Positions 16,484-25,427 of a stretch of DNA of 64,000 nt are shown one piece after another. The stretch is from Streptomyces sp. NBC_01262 (GTDB taxonomy: Bacteria > Actinomycetota > Actinomycetes > Streptomycetales > Streptomycetaceae): contig NZ_CP108462.1 in assembly GCF_036226365.1 (NCBI RefSeq), forward strand, positions 9,470,501-9,534,500, written 5' to 3'. Within the stretch, counting starts at the first letter, position 1; each line of letters begins with the position of its first letter. The position numbers were made by a program, and so were the translations under genes. A model generated the notes under the pieces. The model ran no database searches. It had not been told where the DNA came from and saw only the letters and a list, made by a program, of their open reading frames with translations.

Positions 16484-17644
16484 CTACGGAGTGGCAGGGG
16501 CGCGTGACTGACGCCCCGCGGTCCACACGGTCTCGCCTTTGCGGCCGATGTTGTGGGACGCGTTGTCGTCCGCGTGCGCCAGGGCCCCGCAGGACCGGCA
16601 CGCGAACGTCGCTTGTGACTGGCGGTTGCGCCGGTCGATGTAACCGCACTGGGAGCATTGCTGGCTGGTGTACGCCGGATCGACGTACACCACCGGCACC
16701 CCAGCCCGCTTGGCCTTGTACTCGATGTACCGGCCAAGCTGCAGGAAGCTCCACGCATGCAGGGGGGTCCGCTGGTCCTTACGGAGCCGTACCCGGCTGC
16801 GGATGCCCGTGAGGTCTTCCAGGGCGATACCGGCGCCGGTGCGTTCAGCGGTGGTGACGATCTTCTTCGAGATGATGTGGTTGACGTTGGCGGTGTGCCG
16901 GGCTTCCTTCCGGGAGCGCTTCTTGAGCAGGCGCTTCGCGGACTTGGTGCCCTTGGCCTGCAGCTTCTTGCGCAGATCGAGCTGTCGTTTCCGGTGCCGG
17001 TTCAGGCCGCGCCCGGCAGCCCGGTAGCCGGTGGAGGTGGTGGCGATGTTGGTGATCCCCAGGTCGACGCCGACGAACCCGGCCGGGTTCTCGTTGAGCG
17101 GATTCTCGGGAACTTCGCAGACGGCGACGAGGTAGAACACGCCGTCACGTTCGATGAGATCGGATTCGCCCTTGCGGTGCTCGCGGAGCATCTTGAGCGC
17201 GTCCGGGGAGCAGGCGAAGCGGACGTGTCTGAGCCGTCCGGCCGTTGTCCAGACCGACACCGTTGCGGCGTCGTACTGCCAGGACAGGCACCGGTCGTCG
17301 TAGGGCTGCGCGGCCTCGGGCCGGAACGTGATCGGCTTCGACTCCGCCTTGGCCCTGCGCTTCGACCCCGGCTTGCCCAGGTTCCCGACGCGGATGTTCG
17401 CCTTCAATGCGGTGTAGGCGTCACGCGTCTTCTTGATGACGTGCTGGGCGGCCTGCGCCCCCAGCCCGCGGGCCTTCAACTCGGCGTAGGTGTGCTTGCG
17501 AAGCTCGTACTCACGCGGAACACCGCGCTCGAACGCCACAGCGGATACCCAGCACGCGGCCTCATTGACCGTACGCAGGGTCGCCGCCAGTGCGGCGGCC
17601 TGGTCGGCCTCCGGCATCAACTTCACCTGTGTAACAAGCTTCAC
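16484..17644 (-). CDS. tnpB: RNA-guided nuclease TnpB (IS605 orfB)
   Basis: A 386-residue TnpB with D194 in GVDLGITN, E276 in ALEDLTG and an aspartate near 359 in AHADDNASHN, plus the CSQC/CRSC zinc finger. All catalytic positions are kept. It differs clearly from the TnpB at 787-2001 in sequence, so the two elements are separate arrivals. Start ATG 17644 faces tnpA with 23 bp between. The expected guide would be read leftwards from about 16400. Confidence 0.93.
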   Translation of the reverse strand: MKLVTQVKLMPEADQAAALAATLRTVNEAACWVSAVAFERGVPREYELRKHTYAELKARGLGAQAAQHVIKKTRDAYTALKANIRVGNLGKPGSKRRAKAESKPITFRPEAAQPYDDRCLSWQYDAATVSVWTTAGRLRHVRFACSPDALKMLREHRKGESDLIERDGVFYLVAVCEVPENPLNENPAGFVGVDLGITNIATTSTGYRAAGRGLNRHRKRQLDLRKKLQAKGTKSAKRLLKKRSRKEARHTANVNHIISKKIVTTAERTGAGIALEDLTGIRSRVRLRKDQRTPLHAWSFLQLGRYIEYKAKRAGVPVVYVDPAYTSQQCSQCGYIDRRNRQSQATFACRSCGALAHADDNASHNIGRKGETVWTAGRQSRAPATP

Positions 17645-17667
17645 ACCCGTGATCGTAGCGTTGGCCT

Positions 17668-18096
17668 ATGTCACCACGCTGGGAGCCAAACCCCAACATC
17701 CGCAGGGGTCGTACAGTCGTCTGCACTCTCCATGCCCACTTGGTCTTCACGCCCAAGTACCGGCGCGGTCCGTTCACCGACGAGATCCTTCGACGCTGCG
17801 AGGAAGTCATGCGCGCCGTCTGCGCCGACTTCGAAACCGAACTGGTCGAGTTCAACGGCGAGCGCGACCACGTGCACCTCCTGGTGCACTACCCACCCAA
17901 GGTTGCCCTGTCCCGGCTTGTCGGCTCCCTCAAGGGCGTGTCGGCCCGTCGACTCCGACAAGAGTTCCCCGAGCACATCCGCAAGTACTTGTGGGGCGCA
18001 CACTTCTGGTCCCCGTCCTACTTCGCGGCCTCCAGCGACGGTGCGCCGCTCGCGGTGGTGAAGGAGTACATCGAAAACCAGAAGCACCCCGGCTAA
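17668..18096 (+). CDS. tnpA: IS200/IS605 transposase TnpA (Y1 HUH)
   Basis: A 142-residue Y1 transposase, closely related to the one at 308-736: same MSPRW start, HUH motif HVHLLVHYPP and probable catalytic tyrosine in VKEYIENQK. Full length. The ATG at 17668 lies 23 bp from the tnpB start, so both are expressed from a very short divergent region. Confidence 0.92.
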   Translation: MSPRWEPNPNIRRGRTVVCTLHAHLVFTPKYRRGPFTDEILRRCEEVMRAVCADFETELVEFNGERDHVHLLVHYPPKVALSRLVGSLKGVSARRLRQEFPEHIRKYLWGAHFWSPSYFAASSDGAPLAVVKEYIENQKHPG

Positions 18097-18245
18097 CGCC
18101 AACCGTGCGGACCCGTGCACCGGTGCAGGTCAGAGCAGTCCACAGAAGCAATTCCTCCCGGACCTGAAGGCCCGAGGTTCCTCACTAGATCCCGCTGAAA
18201 TACGGGACGGGCCCGGCGCACAGGGCCGGCTTCAAGATCATTCTG

Positions 18246-18803
18246 TTGCCCCTTTGGCGCGTATCTCGGTCACACCCCGTGGTGCAGGCCGCGCGCGACT
18301 TCGAGGTGTCGTGGCCGGTGGCGAACACCGCGGCCGCGGCCGCGGCCGCAGCTGCGGCTGCGCTGCCGAAGGACACGCCGTCGGTGACGCACCTGGGGAT
18401 CGACGAGACCCGACACGGGAAGGCGAGGTTCCGCCTGGTCGAGGCGCCCGACGGCGGTGAGATCTGGGAAGTCGTCGCCGACCGGTGGGATGTCGGGCAG
18501 GTCGACCTGGTCGGCGGTGCCGGGCTGCTGGGGCAGGTCGAGGGCCGCACCGCGGCGAGTGTGTCGGCGTGGATCGGCGCCCAGGCTCGCCAGTGGCGGG
18601 CCGGGGTCCAGGTGGTCGCGATCGACATGTGCACCGTGTTCAAAGCCGCGGTGCGCGACTCGCTGCCGCACGTCAGCACGTGGTGGCCGCAGATCCTCGC
18701 CGCGATCACGACCGGCGTCACCAACACCGCCTCCGAAGGGATCAACAGGGCGATCAAAACCGACGCGTTCATCTTTACGCGAATTTACGCGAACCCGTTG
18801 TAA
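18246..18803 (+). pseudogene. ISL3-family transposase fragment
   Basis: The frame reads HLGIDETRHGKARFRLVE, VVAIDMCTVFKAAVRDSLPH and then directly SEGINRAIKTDAF. These are three conserved parts of ISL3-type transposases, but the second and third are fused with the sequence between them missing, and both ends are cut. A run of eleven alanines encoded by GCGGCC repeats (about 18333-18363) sits in the linker. Not functional. It may have been larger before the IS605 element or other events removed its 5' end. Confidence 0.75.
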
Positions 18804-18872
18804 GTCAAGTTTCGCCGAAACCCTGATCGGAAGATACATAAAGGATTCATATAAATCTGCTATGTTTTAGCC

Positions 18873-19331
18873 ATGAGTCGCCGAGACGCTGCGCACGGCG
18901 CTTCCGATGCCATCGGGTCAGCCCTCTACGGTCTGGCCACCAGGGCCGTGAGACGCCTTCCCCGCGACATGAGCCTGACGTCCGCCGCCACCTTGGCCAC
19001 CCTGGACAAGACCGGCCCGCGACGGATCACCGATCTGGCGGTGGCCGAGGGCGTCACCCAGCCCGCGATGACCGTCCTGGTCCGGGTGATGGAGGAATCC
19101 GGGCTGGTCGAGCGGAAGGGCGATCCGTCCGACAAGCGGGTCACGCTGGTGTGCCTGACCGAGGCCGGCGCGTCGTACGTCCGGACGCGACGCCAGGCGG
19201 GCGTCGACGCGTACGCGCGGTTGATCGACGAACTCACCGCTGACGAGGTCGAGGCCTTGGCAGCAGCCCTTCCGGCGCTGCTGCATCTGGCGGAGCTCGA
19301 AAGCCACGCCCGAGAGGAGTCGCACCGGTGA
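18873..19331 (+). CDS. MarR-family regulator
   Basis: A 152-residue MarR protein with the winged helix at about residues 45-105 (RRITDLAVAEGVTQPAMTVL, VRVMEESGLVERKGDPSDKR). It overlaps the MFS gene by four bases (GTGA), so the two are co-translated, and it probably represses the exporter operon until a drug-like ligand binds. The region just upstream is AT-richer (ATACATAAAGGATTC) and probably carries the promoter and operator. Confidence 0.88.
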   Translation: MSRRDAAHGASDAIGSALYGLATRAVRRLPRDMSLTSAATLATLDKTGPRRITDLAVAEGVTQPAMTVLVRVMEESGLVERKGDPSDKRVTLVCLTEAGASYVRTRRQAGVDAYARLIDELTADEVEALAAALPALLHLAELESHAREESHR

Positions 19332-20812
19332 CCGCGGCCCAGGCTCATGACCAGCCCATGAGCACTGCCCTGATACGTTCCGAGGCACGTCTGCTGGTCC
19401 CCGCGCTGATGTTCATCGCCCTGGTCGTGGCGGCGGTCGCCAGCCTCGGGACGCCGCTCATCACCAGCGTGGCGACCACGTTCCACGTCTCCCTCGACAG
19501 CGCGCAGTGGACGCTGACCATCGCCCTGCTCAGCGGCGCCGTCGCCACACCCGTCCTCGGCCGGCTCGGAGCCGGTCCGCACCGGCGGGCCACGATTCTC
19601 GCCACGCTGGCGATCGTCGTCGTCGGCAGCGCGCTCACCGTGCTGCCGCTGCCGTTCGCCTGGCTGCTCGTGGGCAGAGCGGCCCAAGGCGTCGGACTCG
19701 GTCTCACGGCGCTGATGATGGGCGTGGCCCGCGACCATCTTCCCGAGGAGCGCAGCGCGGCCACGATCGCCCTGATCTCAGTGGTCTCCATCATCGGAGC
19801 CGGCGTCGGCTACCCGCTGGCCGCGCTGCTCGCCGAGTTCGGCGGACTGCGGGCCGCCTACGGCCTCGGCCTGCTCGTCACCGCCATCGCCTTCGTGACC
19901 GCGTGGCGCTCCATGCCCGCAGCTCCCGAAGGCCGCTCCGCTCACGTGAACGTGGCCGGTGCGCTCGTCCTGGCGGGTGGACTGCTCCTCGTCCTGTTCC
20001 TGGCCGGCGAGAGGAGCCTGTGGAGCCGACACCTCGCCGTGGCGGTGACCCTTGCCGTCGCCGCCGTACTCCTGCTCTGCGTCTGGACCGTTTCCGAACT
20101 GCGAACCAAGACGCCCCTGGTCGACGTCCGGGCGGTACGGCACCCGGCGGTCGCCGGGGCGAACATCGCCATGTTCGTCGGCGGGAGCGGCATGTACCTC
20201 CTGCTCACGCTCATCACCCGCTACGCGCAGACGCCGCACAGCGCCGGCTACGGCTTCGGACTGACCACCTTCGTGGCGGGGCTGGTCCTCATCCCGTTCT
20301 CCGTGCTGGGGTTCGTCGCCGGCAAGCTCACGCCGCGGGTCCGCGAACGGATCGACGGCCCCCTGCTCCTGGCCGGCAGCGCCGCCATCGTCGGCGGCGG
20401 GTTCGTCCTGTTCGCCACCGCCCGGTCCAACCTGGCCGAACTGCTCGTGGCCATGGGCGTGCTGGGCTTCGGCGTCGGCAGCTTCTCGGCCGCCATGCCC
20501 GGCGTCATCCTGGCCGTCACCCCCCAGAGCGAGACGTCGAGCGCCATGAGCTTCAACTACGTCGTCCGCAGCGTCGGGTACTCCCTGGGCAGCGCCATCG
20601 GCGGTCTGGTCCTGGCCGCCGGCACCGCCACGGGCCGCCTCTTCCCGAACGACGACGCCTACACGACCGCGGCGCTGGTCGGCGTCGCCGCGATGGCGAT
20701 CACGACGATGGCCAGCCTCGCCCTCGCCCGCCTACGCTCACCCGATACCGATCCGATCACAGCCCCAGCCGGTGTGCCGGGCCCGGGCCGGTCGAGTCGA
20801 ACCGGAAGCTGA
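19328..20812 (+). CDS. MFS drug-efflux transporter (DHA2-like)
   Basis: A 494-residue transporter with about 14 hydrophobic segments. The MFS loop motif is recognisable near residues 75-85 (PVLGRLGAGPHRRA), and AAQGVGLGLTALMMGVARD near 118-136 is typical of EmrB/QacA-like exporters. It starts at GTG 19328 inside the marR stop. Together with MarR it forms a self-regulated efflux unit; substrates are unknown. The DUF1330 gene follows after about 110 bp. Confidence 0.88.
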   Translation: MTAAQAHDQPMSTALIRSEARLLVPALMFIALVVAAVASLGTPLITSVATTFHVSLDSAQWTLTIALLSGAVATPVLGRLGAGPHRRATILATLAIVVVGSALTVLPLPFAWLLVGRAAQGVGLGLTALMMGVARDHLPEERSAATIALISVVSIIGAGVGYPLAALLAEFGGLRAAYGLGLLVTAIAFVTAWRSMPAAPEGRSAHVNVAGALVLAGGLLLVLFLAGERSLWSRHLAVAVTLAVAAVLLLCVWTVSELRTKTPLVDVRAVRHPAVAGANIAMFVGGSGMYLLLTLITRYAQTPHSAGYGFGLTTFVAGLVLIPFSVLGFVAGKLTPRVRERIDGPLLLAGSAAIVGGGFVLFATARSNLAELLVAMGVLGFGVGSFSAAMPGVILAVTPQSETSSAMSFNYVVRSVGYSLGSAIGGLVLAAGTATGRLFPNDDAYTTAALVGVAAMAITTMASLALARLRSPDTDPITAPAGVPGPGRSSRTGS

Positions 20813-20924
20813 GGATCGAAGCCGTCCGTCTTCGACGCCGTCTCCGTCGGCTCGCTGACCCACAGCGCGCCAACCATGGATCTGAGCATCCTTCTGAGCA
20901 TCAATTCCGAACACAGGAGATACC

Positions 20925-21218
20925 GTGGCCAAGGGCTATTGGGTCAGCGTCTACCGCACCATTGCGGACCCCGAGAAACTGGCTGCCTACAACAAGCTGG
21001 CTCGTCCAGCCGTAGCGGCCGCGGGCGGGCGGCTGCTCGCCCGCGACGGCCGGGTCGTCGCATACGACGCCGGAATCGCCGAGCGCACCATCCTGATCGA
21101 GTTCGACAGCTTCGAACAGGCGGTCGCCGCACGTGCGAGTGCGGCCTACCAGGAGGCGCTGGCCGCACTTGCTGACGGCGTCGAGCGCGACTTCCGCATC
21201 ATCGAAGGCCTCGACTGA
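20925..21218 (+). CDS. DUF1330-family protein
   Basis: A 97-residue dimeric alpha-beta-barrel-type protein of the DUF1330 family (AKGYWVSVYRTIADPEKLAA, AAGGRLLARDGRV, RTILIEFDSFEQAV, RDFRIIEG). An AGGAGAT ribosome site lies six bases before GTG 20925. Function of the family is not established; small ABM-like folds often accompany redox or detoxification genes. It may be read through from the MFS gene. Confidence 0.87.
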   Translation: MAKGYWVSVYRTIADPEKLAAYNKLARPAVAAAGGRLLARDGRVVAYDAGIAERTILIEFDSFEQAVAARASAAYQEALAALADGVERDFRIIEGLD

Positions 21219-21565
21219 CGATCGAGGCTGCCTCGGCGACGAACACGAAGCCGACTGCGGGGATCACCGGGGGTGAGCACGTGGGGGAGCGGAGTTGCCC
21301 AGCTCTCGCCTCGCGTGACGAACCTGCGCCGGTCGGGCATCTCGCTGGACGGAGCCGCCCCGCAAGACCGCCGGGACAGCGGCGTCGTCGTCCCGGGGTG
21401 ACAGGCATCGCCCCTCCGCACCCGCAACGACACCACCACGAACTTGCCCGCCGTCGGCAGGCCACGAGGAAACAGCAGCTCGTTCAACTGCGACAGCACT
21501 TCGTTCACGGCGAAGGACTGTCGACCACACCACCGTCCAGCCAGACGATTTCCGGGCGGACTTTA
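21219..21565. other. Intergenic, no gene recognised
   Basis: About 350 bp with no supported gene. A minus-strand frame reading SRRSCGAAPSSEM... lacks protein character. The inverted repeat around the methyltransferase gene starts at its right edge. Confidence 0.35.
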
Positions 21566-21641
21566 GTGGTCGTAGGTGGTCAGTGCGCGCATGACTGGCC
21601 GGCCGCGCATGAACCTGGCTCCACTCATCAGGCCCCCTTGG
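21566..21641. repeat. Left copy of ~77-bp inverted repeat flanking a methyltransferase
   Basis: Reverse complement of this block matches 22547-22622 at roughly 68 of 77 positions, including GGTTCATGCGCGGCC (here) against GCTTCATGCGCGGCC and CCAGTCATGCGCGC in both. The two copies enclose one gene, 21672-22523, with about 30 bp to spare on either side. Its nature is unknown; see the finding. Confidence 0.8.
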
Positions 21642-21671
21642 AATTGATCATCCAGGGAACCGGGAGGCGCT

Positions 21672-22523
21672 CTACCGGCGGACCGCCGAGATCAGTCCGC
21701 CGGGCCGCTCCTCGCGCTGAGGCGGGGTGCTGATCGGGCGGCCGTAGGCGGCAGCGCGCTCGCGCAGGGTGTGGCTGTCGGCCTCCCAGCCGTGCCCGGC
21801 CAGCCAGCCCACCGGGTCGTCGGGCATCTCCGAGATCCACATGGTCGCCGCCGATCCCGGCGCGGCGTCCGCGCCGAAGCGCTCGATCACGCCACGTGAG
21901 CCCAATGTCAGCCCCATCCGACTGCCTGCCGCCGACTGCGTGCTGATCTGGGCCAGCAGCAGCTCCACCGCGTCCTCGGGCAGATAGATCAGTAGTCCTT
22001 CGGCGATCCATGCGGTCGGCACGGCCGGGTCGTGCCCTGCGGCGGCCAGCGCGCCTGGCCAGTCCTCACGCAGATCCACCGCGACGGTGATCCGCTCGCA
22101 GCGCGCGACGGCCCGCTCCTGGCGCAGCACCGAAGCCTTGAAGTCCAGTGGCGCGGCGGTGTCGACCTCGAACAGACGGGTGCCCTCGGGCCAGTCCATC
22201 CGGAAGGCCCGGCTGTCCATGCCGGCGCCGAGCAGCACGACCTGCCGGACCCCGGACGCGGAGGCCTGCTGCAACAGGTCGTCGAGGAACTTCGTCCTGA
22301 TGACGATGGAGAACGACACGGCCAGCCGGCGGCGTCGTGCGGCCGCGTCATCGGGCAGCGGCGGCGAGGAGGGCCACATGCCTCCGGCGGTGGCGAAGGC
22401 CTGTGCCAGCGGGTCGCGGAACAGCGCGTTCTCCCGCTCGGTCTCCAGCGCCCGCACCCTGGCCACCCCCACCGCCGTGGCCCACACTCCCGACGGCTGC
22501 ACCCACTCCTGCTCATCAGTCAC
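21672..22523 (-). CDS. SAM-dependent methyltransferase (TIGR00027 / LCM-like)
   Basis: A 283-residue methyltransferase of the leucine-carboxyl-methyltransferase-like family that is expanded in actinomycetes. Seen are TAVGVARVRALETER and ALFRDPLAQAF, the SAM-binding VVLLGAGMDSRAFRMDWPEG, the acidic EVDTAAPLDFKASVL and AEGLLIYLPEDAVELLL. These enzymes O-methylate small acids or polyketides. The gene sits alone between two inverted repeat copies, which suggests it moved as a cassette. Start ATG 22523. Confidence 0.88.
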   Translation of the reverse strand: MTDEQEWVQPSGVWATAVGVARVRALETERENALFRDPLAQAFATAGGMWPSSPPLPDDAAARRRRLAVSFSIVIRTKFLDDLLQQASASGVRQVVLLGAGMDSRAFRMDWPEGTRLFEVDTAAPLDFKASVLRQERAVARCERITVAVDLREDWPGALAAAGHDPAVPTAWIAEGLLIYLPEDAVELLLAQISTQSAAGSRMGLTLGSRGVIERFGADAAPGSAATMWISEMPDDPVGWLAGHGWEADSHTLRERAAAYGRPISTPPQREERPGGLISAVRR

Positions 22524-22546
22524 CGCACCAGCCTAGAAGGTCGGTT

Positions 22547-22622
22547 CCAAGGGGCCTGATTAGGGGAGCCGGCTTCATGCGCGGCCAGCCAGTCATGCGC
22601 GCGCTGACCGCCTACGACCACC
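22547..22622. repeat. Right copy of ~77-bp inverted repeat flanking a methyltransferase
   Basis: Inverted partner of 21566-21641. Begins CCAAGGGGCCTGATTAGGGG and ends CCTACGACCACCA. The outermost bases differ between copies and I see no obvious target duplication outside them. Confidence 0.8.
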
Positions 22623-23131
22623 AAAACCCGCATGAGGCGAGCGAAGATCAACAGTCACCCTGTGTACGCGACCACATCAAGTGGACCAGAGCCGCATGCC
22701 AGTTACGAAGCCCGCGAGCAGGCGCGCAAGCTCGGCAGACACCACGAGGTGTGACTGACGCTCATGCCCGCGAGTCTCCCGGCCCGAACCCGTCATCCCG
22801 GCGCGCCCTCGCGTGCCTCGCCGGCAATTACCCATCCTCCGCCAGTGCGTTTGCGACCAGGCGGCCTTCAGGTTCTGCGAACGCGCCGCTTTCGCTCCAG
22901 AGTCGTTGCGTGGTTGCGGGTTGCGCGGGTGGTCCAGAGCCTGTCCGCTGGTCCGAGTTCGAGGGCCGCCTTCTGGGTGATCGGGAGGTGGGGTTCGGCG
23001 CTGGTCGAGCCAGTTCAGGACAGCCGGTGCCCGTGGCCGAGGTCCGCATCATCGACGTGACGCGCCCCCCGGAGCCGGTGGAAGGTAAATACGTGGACAG
23101 CGCCCCTCGGCACCCGGCACAGTGGCCGCCC
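22623..23131. other. Long spacer before the second methyltransferase
   Basis: About 500 bp. A plus-strand frame joined to the downstream gene reads RWSEFEGRLLGDREVGFGAG near 22950-23010, which may be a scrap of another protein, but I cannot name it and find no start. The rest shows nothing I can support. Confidence 0.35.
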
Positions 23132-23872
23132 GTGACGAGCAGTGAGCTGTGGACCCGTGCGACCGCCGACCGCTACGACGCCGAGGAGGCTGAGAAGTCC
23201 TCGGCCGCCGTTCTCGGACCGATTCTCGCCTTCCTTGCCGAGCTGGCCGGAGACGGCCGGGCACTGGAGTTCGCCATCGGGACCGGACGAGTGGGCGTCC
23301 CGCTGAGGGAACGCGGCGTGCCGGTGGTGGGCATCGAGTTGTCCGAGCACATGGCAGCGGTGCTGCGGCGCAAGGTCGACGAGGACACACTCCCGGTAGC
23401 CATCGGGGACATGGCCACCACCGTCGTGCCCGGCGAGTTCGCCCTGGTCTATCTCGTCTACAACACCATCACGAACCTGCTCACGCAGGACGAGCAGGTC
23501 GAGTGCTTCCGTAACGCCGCACGTCATCTGGAGCCCGGCGGCCGATTCGTCATCGAGCTGGGCGTGCCGCCGCTGCGGTTCCTGCCGCCTGGCCAGGTCG
23601 CGGTGCCGTTCGACGTCTCTGAGCGGCATCTCGGCTTCGACACCTTCGACCTGGTCGAGCAGATTCTCGTCTCGCACCACTTCACCCGTGATGGCGACGA
23701 CGGCCGCTACCGCCGCAGCAACTCCCGGCACCGGTACGCCTGGCCGGCAGAGCTCGACCTGATGGCACGGATCGCCGGGCTCGAGTTGGAACGTCGTGTC
23801 GCGGACTGGGACGGGGCGCCGTTCACCCAGGACTCCGCGAAGCACATCTCCGTGTGGCGCAAGCCAACCTGA
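23132..23872 (+). CDS. Class I SAM-dependent methyltransferase
   Basis: A 246-residue methyltransferase. Motif I is ALEFAIGTGRVGVPLRERG (near residues 36-54), followed by VVGIELSEHMAAVLRRK, the acidic GDMATT and the post-I motif LVYLVYNTITNL, then HLEPGGRFVIELG. The open frame extends far upstream, but sequence before GTG 23132 lacks protein character, so I place the start there (VTSSELWTRATADRYD). Substrate unknown. It is unrelated in sequence to the methyltransferase at 21672-22523. Confidence 0.82.
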   Translation: MTSSELWTRATADRYDAEEAEKSSAAVLGPILAFLAELAGDGRALEFAIGTGRVGVPLRERGVPVVGIELSEHMAAVLRRKVDEDTLPVAIGDMATTVVPGEFALVYLVYNTITNLLTQDEQVECFRNAARHLEPGGRFVIELGVPPLRFLPPGQVAVPFDVSERHLGFDTFDLVEQILVSHHFTRDGDDGRYRRSNSRHRYAWPAELDLMARIAGLELERRVADWDGAPFTQDSAKHISVWRKPT

Positions 23873-23893
23873 GGCACCAACCAAACGCCTCGT

Positions 23894-24406
23894 TCAACTC
23901 TCCGGGGTGGTCGCGCTGGCGGCCGCCTGGTCGATGTCCGCTCGCCGCAGGGGTGATGTCGGGCTCCGGCAGCGCCAGGATCGGCATGGACTGGCGGGAG
24001 TTCGTGGAGGCGGTGCTGACCGGGCTCGACGACCGTGGCTGGACGGCCACGCGTGCGTGGGCCCTCGCTGGACCACCCACCGCGCCGGGGCGTCGGCGTC
24101 CGGGCGCTGCTCGATGTAGCAGGCCGGGGTCCGCCCCGCGCGCTTGGTAAGGACGTCGCTGTAGTCCTGGCCCTGGATGCGCGCGCATGCGTCGGCAGGG
24201 GCGGTGAAGACAACCGGCGACGGTTCGGCGGTGAACCGGCCGCGCACTTCGGCGAGGGCGAACACGGGCAGCTCCAGCCGGTACCACCGCGCCCCGTCGG
24301 TCTCCTGGCGGCGCCCGCGGACCATCGCACGGACCACTTGGTGGTCGGGTGGTTCGATGCTCACCAGCGGGCCGTCAGCGTCCGGCAGGCCTTCACGATC
24401 GCGCAC
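23894..24406 (-). pseudogene. Hypothetical protein, probably decayed at its 3' end
   Basis: The first 100 residues are convincing: VSIEPPDHQVVRAMVRGRRQ, ARWYRLELPVFALAEVRGRF, SPVVFTAPADACARIQGQDY and ACYIEQRPDADAPARWVV. They resemble a streptomycete hypothetical family that I cannot name. After about 24080 the frame turns into low-complexity Arg/Ser/Pro sequence and another frame (HARVAVQPRSS, SMPILALPEPDIT) looks better, so a frameshift is likely. Start GTG 24406. Function unknown. Confidence 0.4.
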
Positions 24407-24615
24407 TGTTTGATTCTGGTTCGATGTCGGGTTGTGCGGCCTCCCCGCCTGTCCGTTCTGACTTGTTCGGCGGTCGATCCAACGGCGTTGAGCTGGGCTG
24501 ATCAGTTCCGCGGAGACGCGATGGGGTGATCGTTGTCAGTGGTTCTGATGATTGTTGGAGCCCGTTGGGCCGTGTGCACGACCTTCGCTGGATTCGACGC
24601 CTTTGCGTGCGAAGT

Positions 24616-24649
24616 ATGCCCCCGCCCGGTATCCACCGGGCGGGGGCAT
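24616..24649. terminator. Strong bidirectional-type hairpin terminator
   Basis: A perfect 15-bp stem, ATGCCCCCGCCCGGT paired with ACCGGGCGGGGGCAT, with a 4-base ATCC loop. It lies 40 bp past the stop of the minus-strand reductase gene at 24690 and most likely ends that operon. No U-tract is obvious, as is common for actinomycete terminators. Confidence 0.8.
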
Positions 24650-24689
24650 GGCACGGCCGGACCACATCACGGTCCGCGATAATTGACGG

Positions 24690-25358
24690 TTACCGCGTTG
24701 CGGTGGCCAGTGCCGCGCGGATGGCGTGCTCGCCGACCGGCTGGCCCTTCTCGTTCGAGTACGGCCCGTACGGTGTTCCCCACGCCGGCGTGCCCGTCGC
24801 CTGCCGCCAGCTGCCGGCCAGTGCTCCCGCGTCCACCACGTTGTAGCCGATGGATTCGATGAATGCGGTGACCGCCGCCTTCGCCGGCGCGGAGTCCCCG
24901 GCGATCGGCAGGTAGGAGCGGTCGGCCGCCCCTGCCGGGCGGGCGAGTGACAGCAGGTGCTTGAAGAAGATGTTGTTGAACGCCTTTACGAGCAGGGCGT
25001 CCGGGACGTACCGCAGAAGCAGCTCGCTTGAGGTGAGGGACTTGTTGTCGAGCTCGGGGATGTGCCCGTCGCGCTCGGGGCCGTAGTTGCAGGTGTCGAT
25101 GACCGTCTTCGCGGCCAGTGGCGCGGCGGGCACGTGGGGGAAGGCGCTGACCGGCACTGTGACCACGACAATGTCACCGGCCGCCGCGGCCTCTTCGCTC
25201 GTCGCCGTGGACGCCCGCGGCCCCAGTTCCGCGGCCGTGTCCACGAGCGTTTCGGGACCGCGCGAGTTGCTGAGCACCACCTGGTGCCCGGCCTCGACAG
25301 CGAGTTGCGCGAGGGTCCTGCCGATGCTTCCGCTTCCGATGAATCCCACGGTCGTCAT
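24690..25358 (-). CDS. NADP-binding reductase (F420:NADP oxidoreductase-like)
   Basis: A 222-residue protein with an N-terminal Rossmann motif GFIGSGSIGRTLAQLAVEAG, SNSRGPETL after strand 2, and DIVVVTVPVSAFPHV. The core is the fold of F420-dependent NADP reductases and 2-amino-4-deoxychorismate-free relatives often annotated NADPH-dependent F420 reductase. It lies downstream of two other minus-strand NAD(P)-binding genes (25428 and 26455) with 69- and 91-bp gaps, probably one operon controlled by the divergent LysR gene. True substrate unknown. Confidence 0.82.
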   Translation of the reverse strand: MTTVGFIGSGSIGRTLAQLAVEAGHQVVLSNSRGPETLVDTAAELGPRASTATSEEAAAAGDIVVVTVPVSAFPHVPAAPLAAKTVIDTCNYGPERDGHIPELDNKSLTSSELLLRYVPDALLVKAFNNIFFKHLLSLARPAGAADRSYLPIAGDSAPAKAAVTAFIESIGYNVVDAGALAGSWRQATGTPAWGTPYGPYSNEKGQPVGEHAIRAALATATR

Positions 25359-25427
25359 GATCTCAATGTCCTTCAGAAGAGGCGGACTTGCCGGTTGTCG
25401 GGCTCGTTGCGATCCGGGTTCCTGCCG

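Larger units (their letters stand above)
16401..18180. mobile_element. IS200/IS605-family element 2 (divergent tnpB and tnpA)
   Basis: Here tnpB is on the minus strand at the left and tnpA on the plus strand at the right, the mirror image of element 1. The tnpB-side end has the hairpin CCCGGCCTAAAGGACCGGG at 16412-16430. A second stem-forming stretch, CCTCCCGGACCTGAAGGCCC, starts near 18152 beyond tnpA. Both genes are full length. The outer limits are approximate. Confidence 0.8.

Noticed and set aside
18246..18330. An intact ISL3 transposase
   Set aside because: The start region is out of frame and central and terminal parts are missing.
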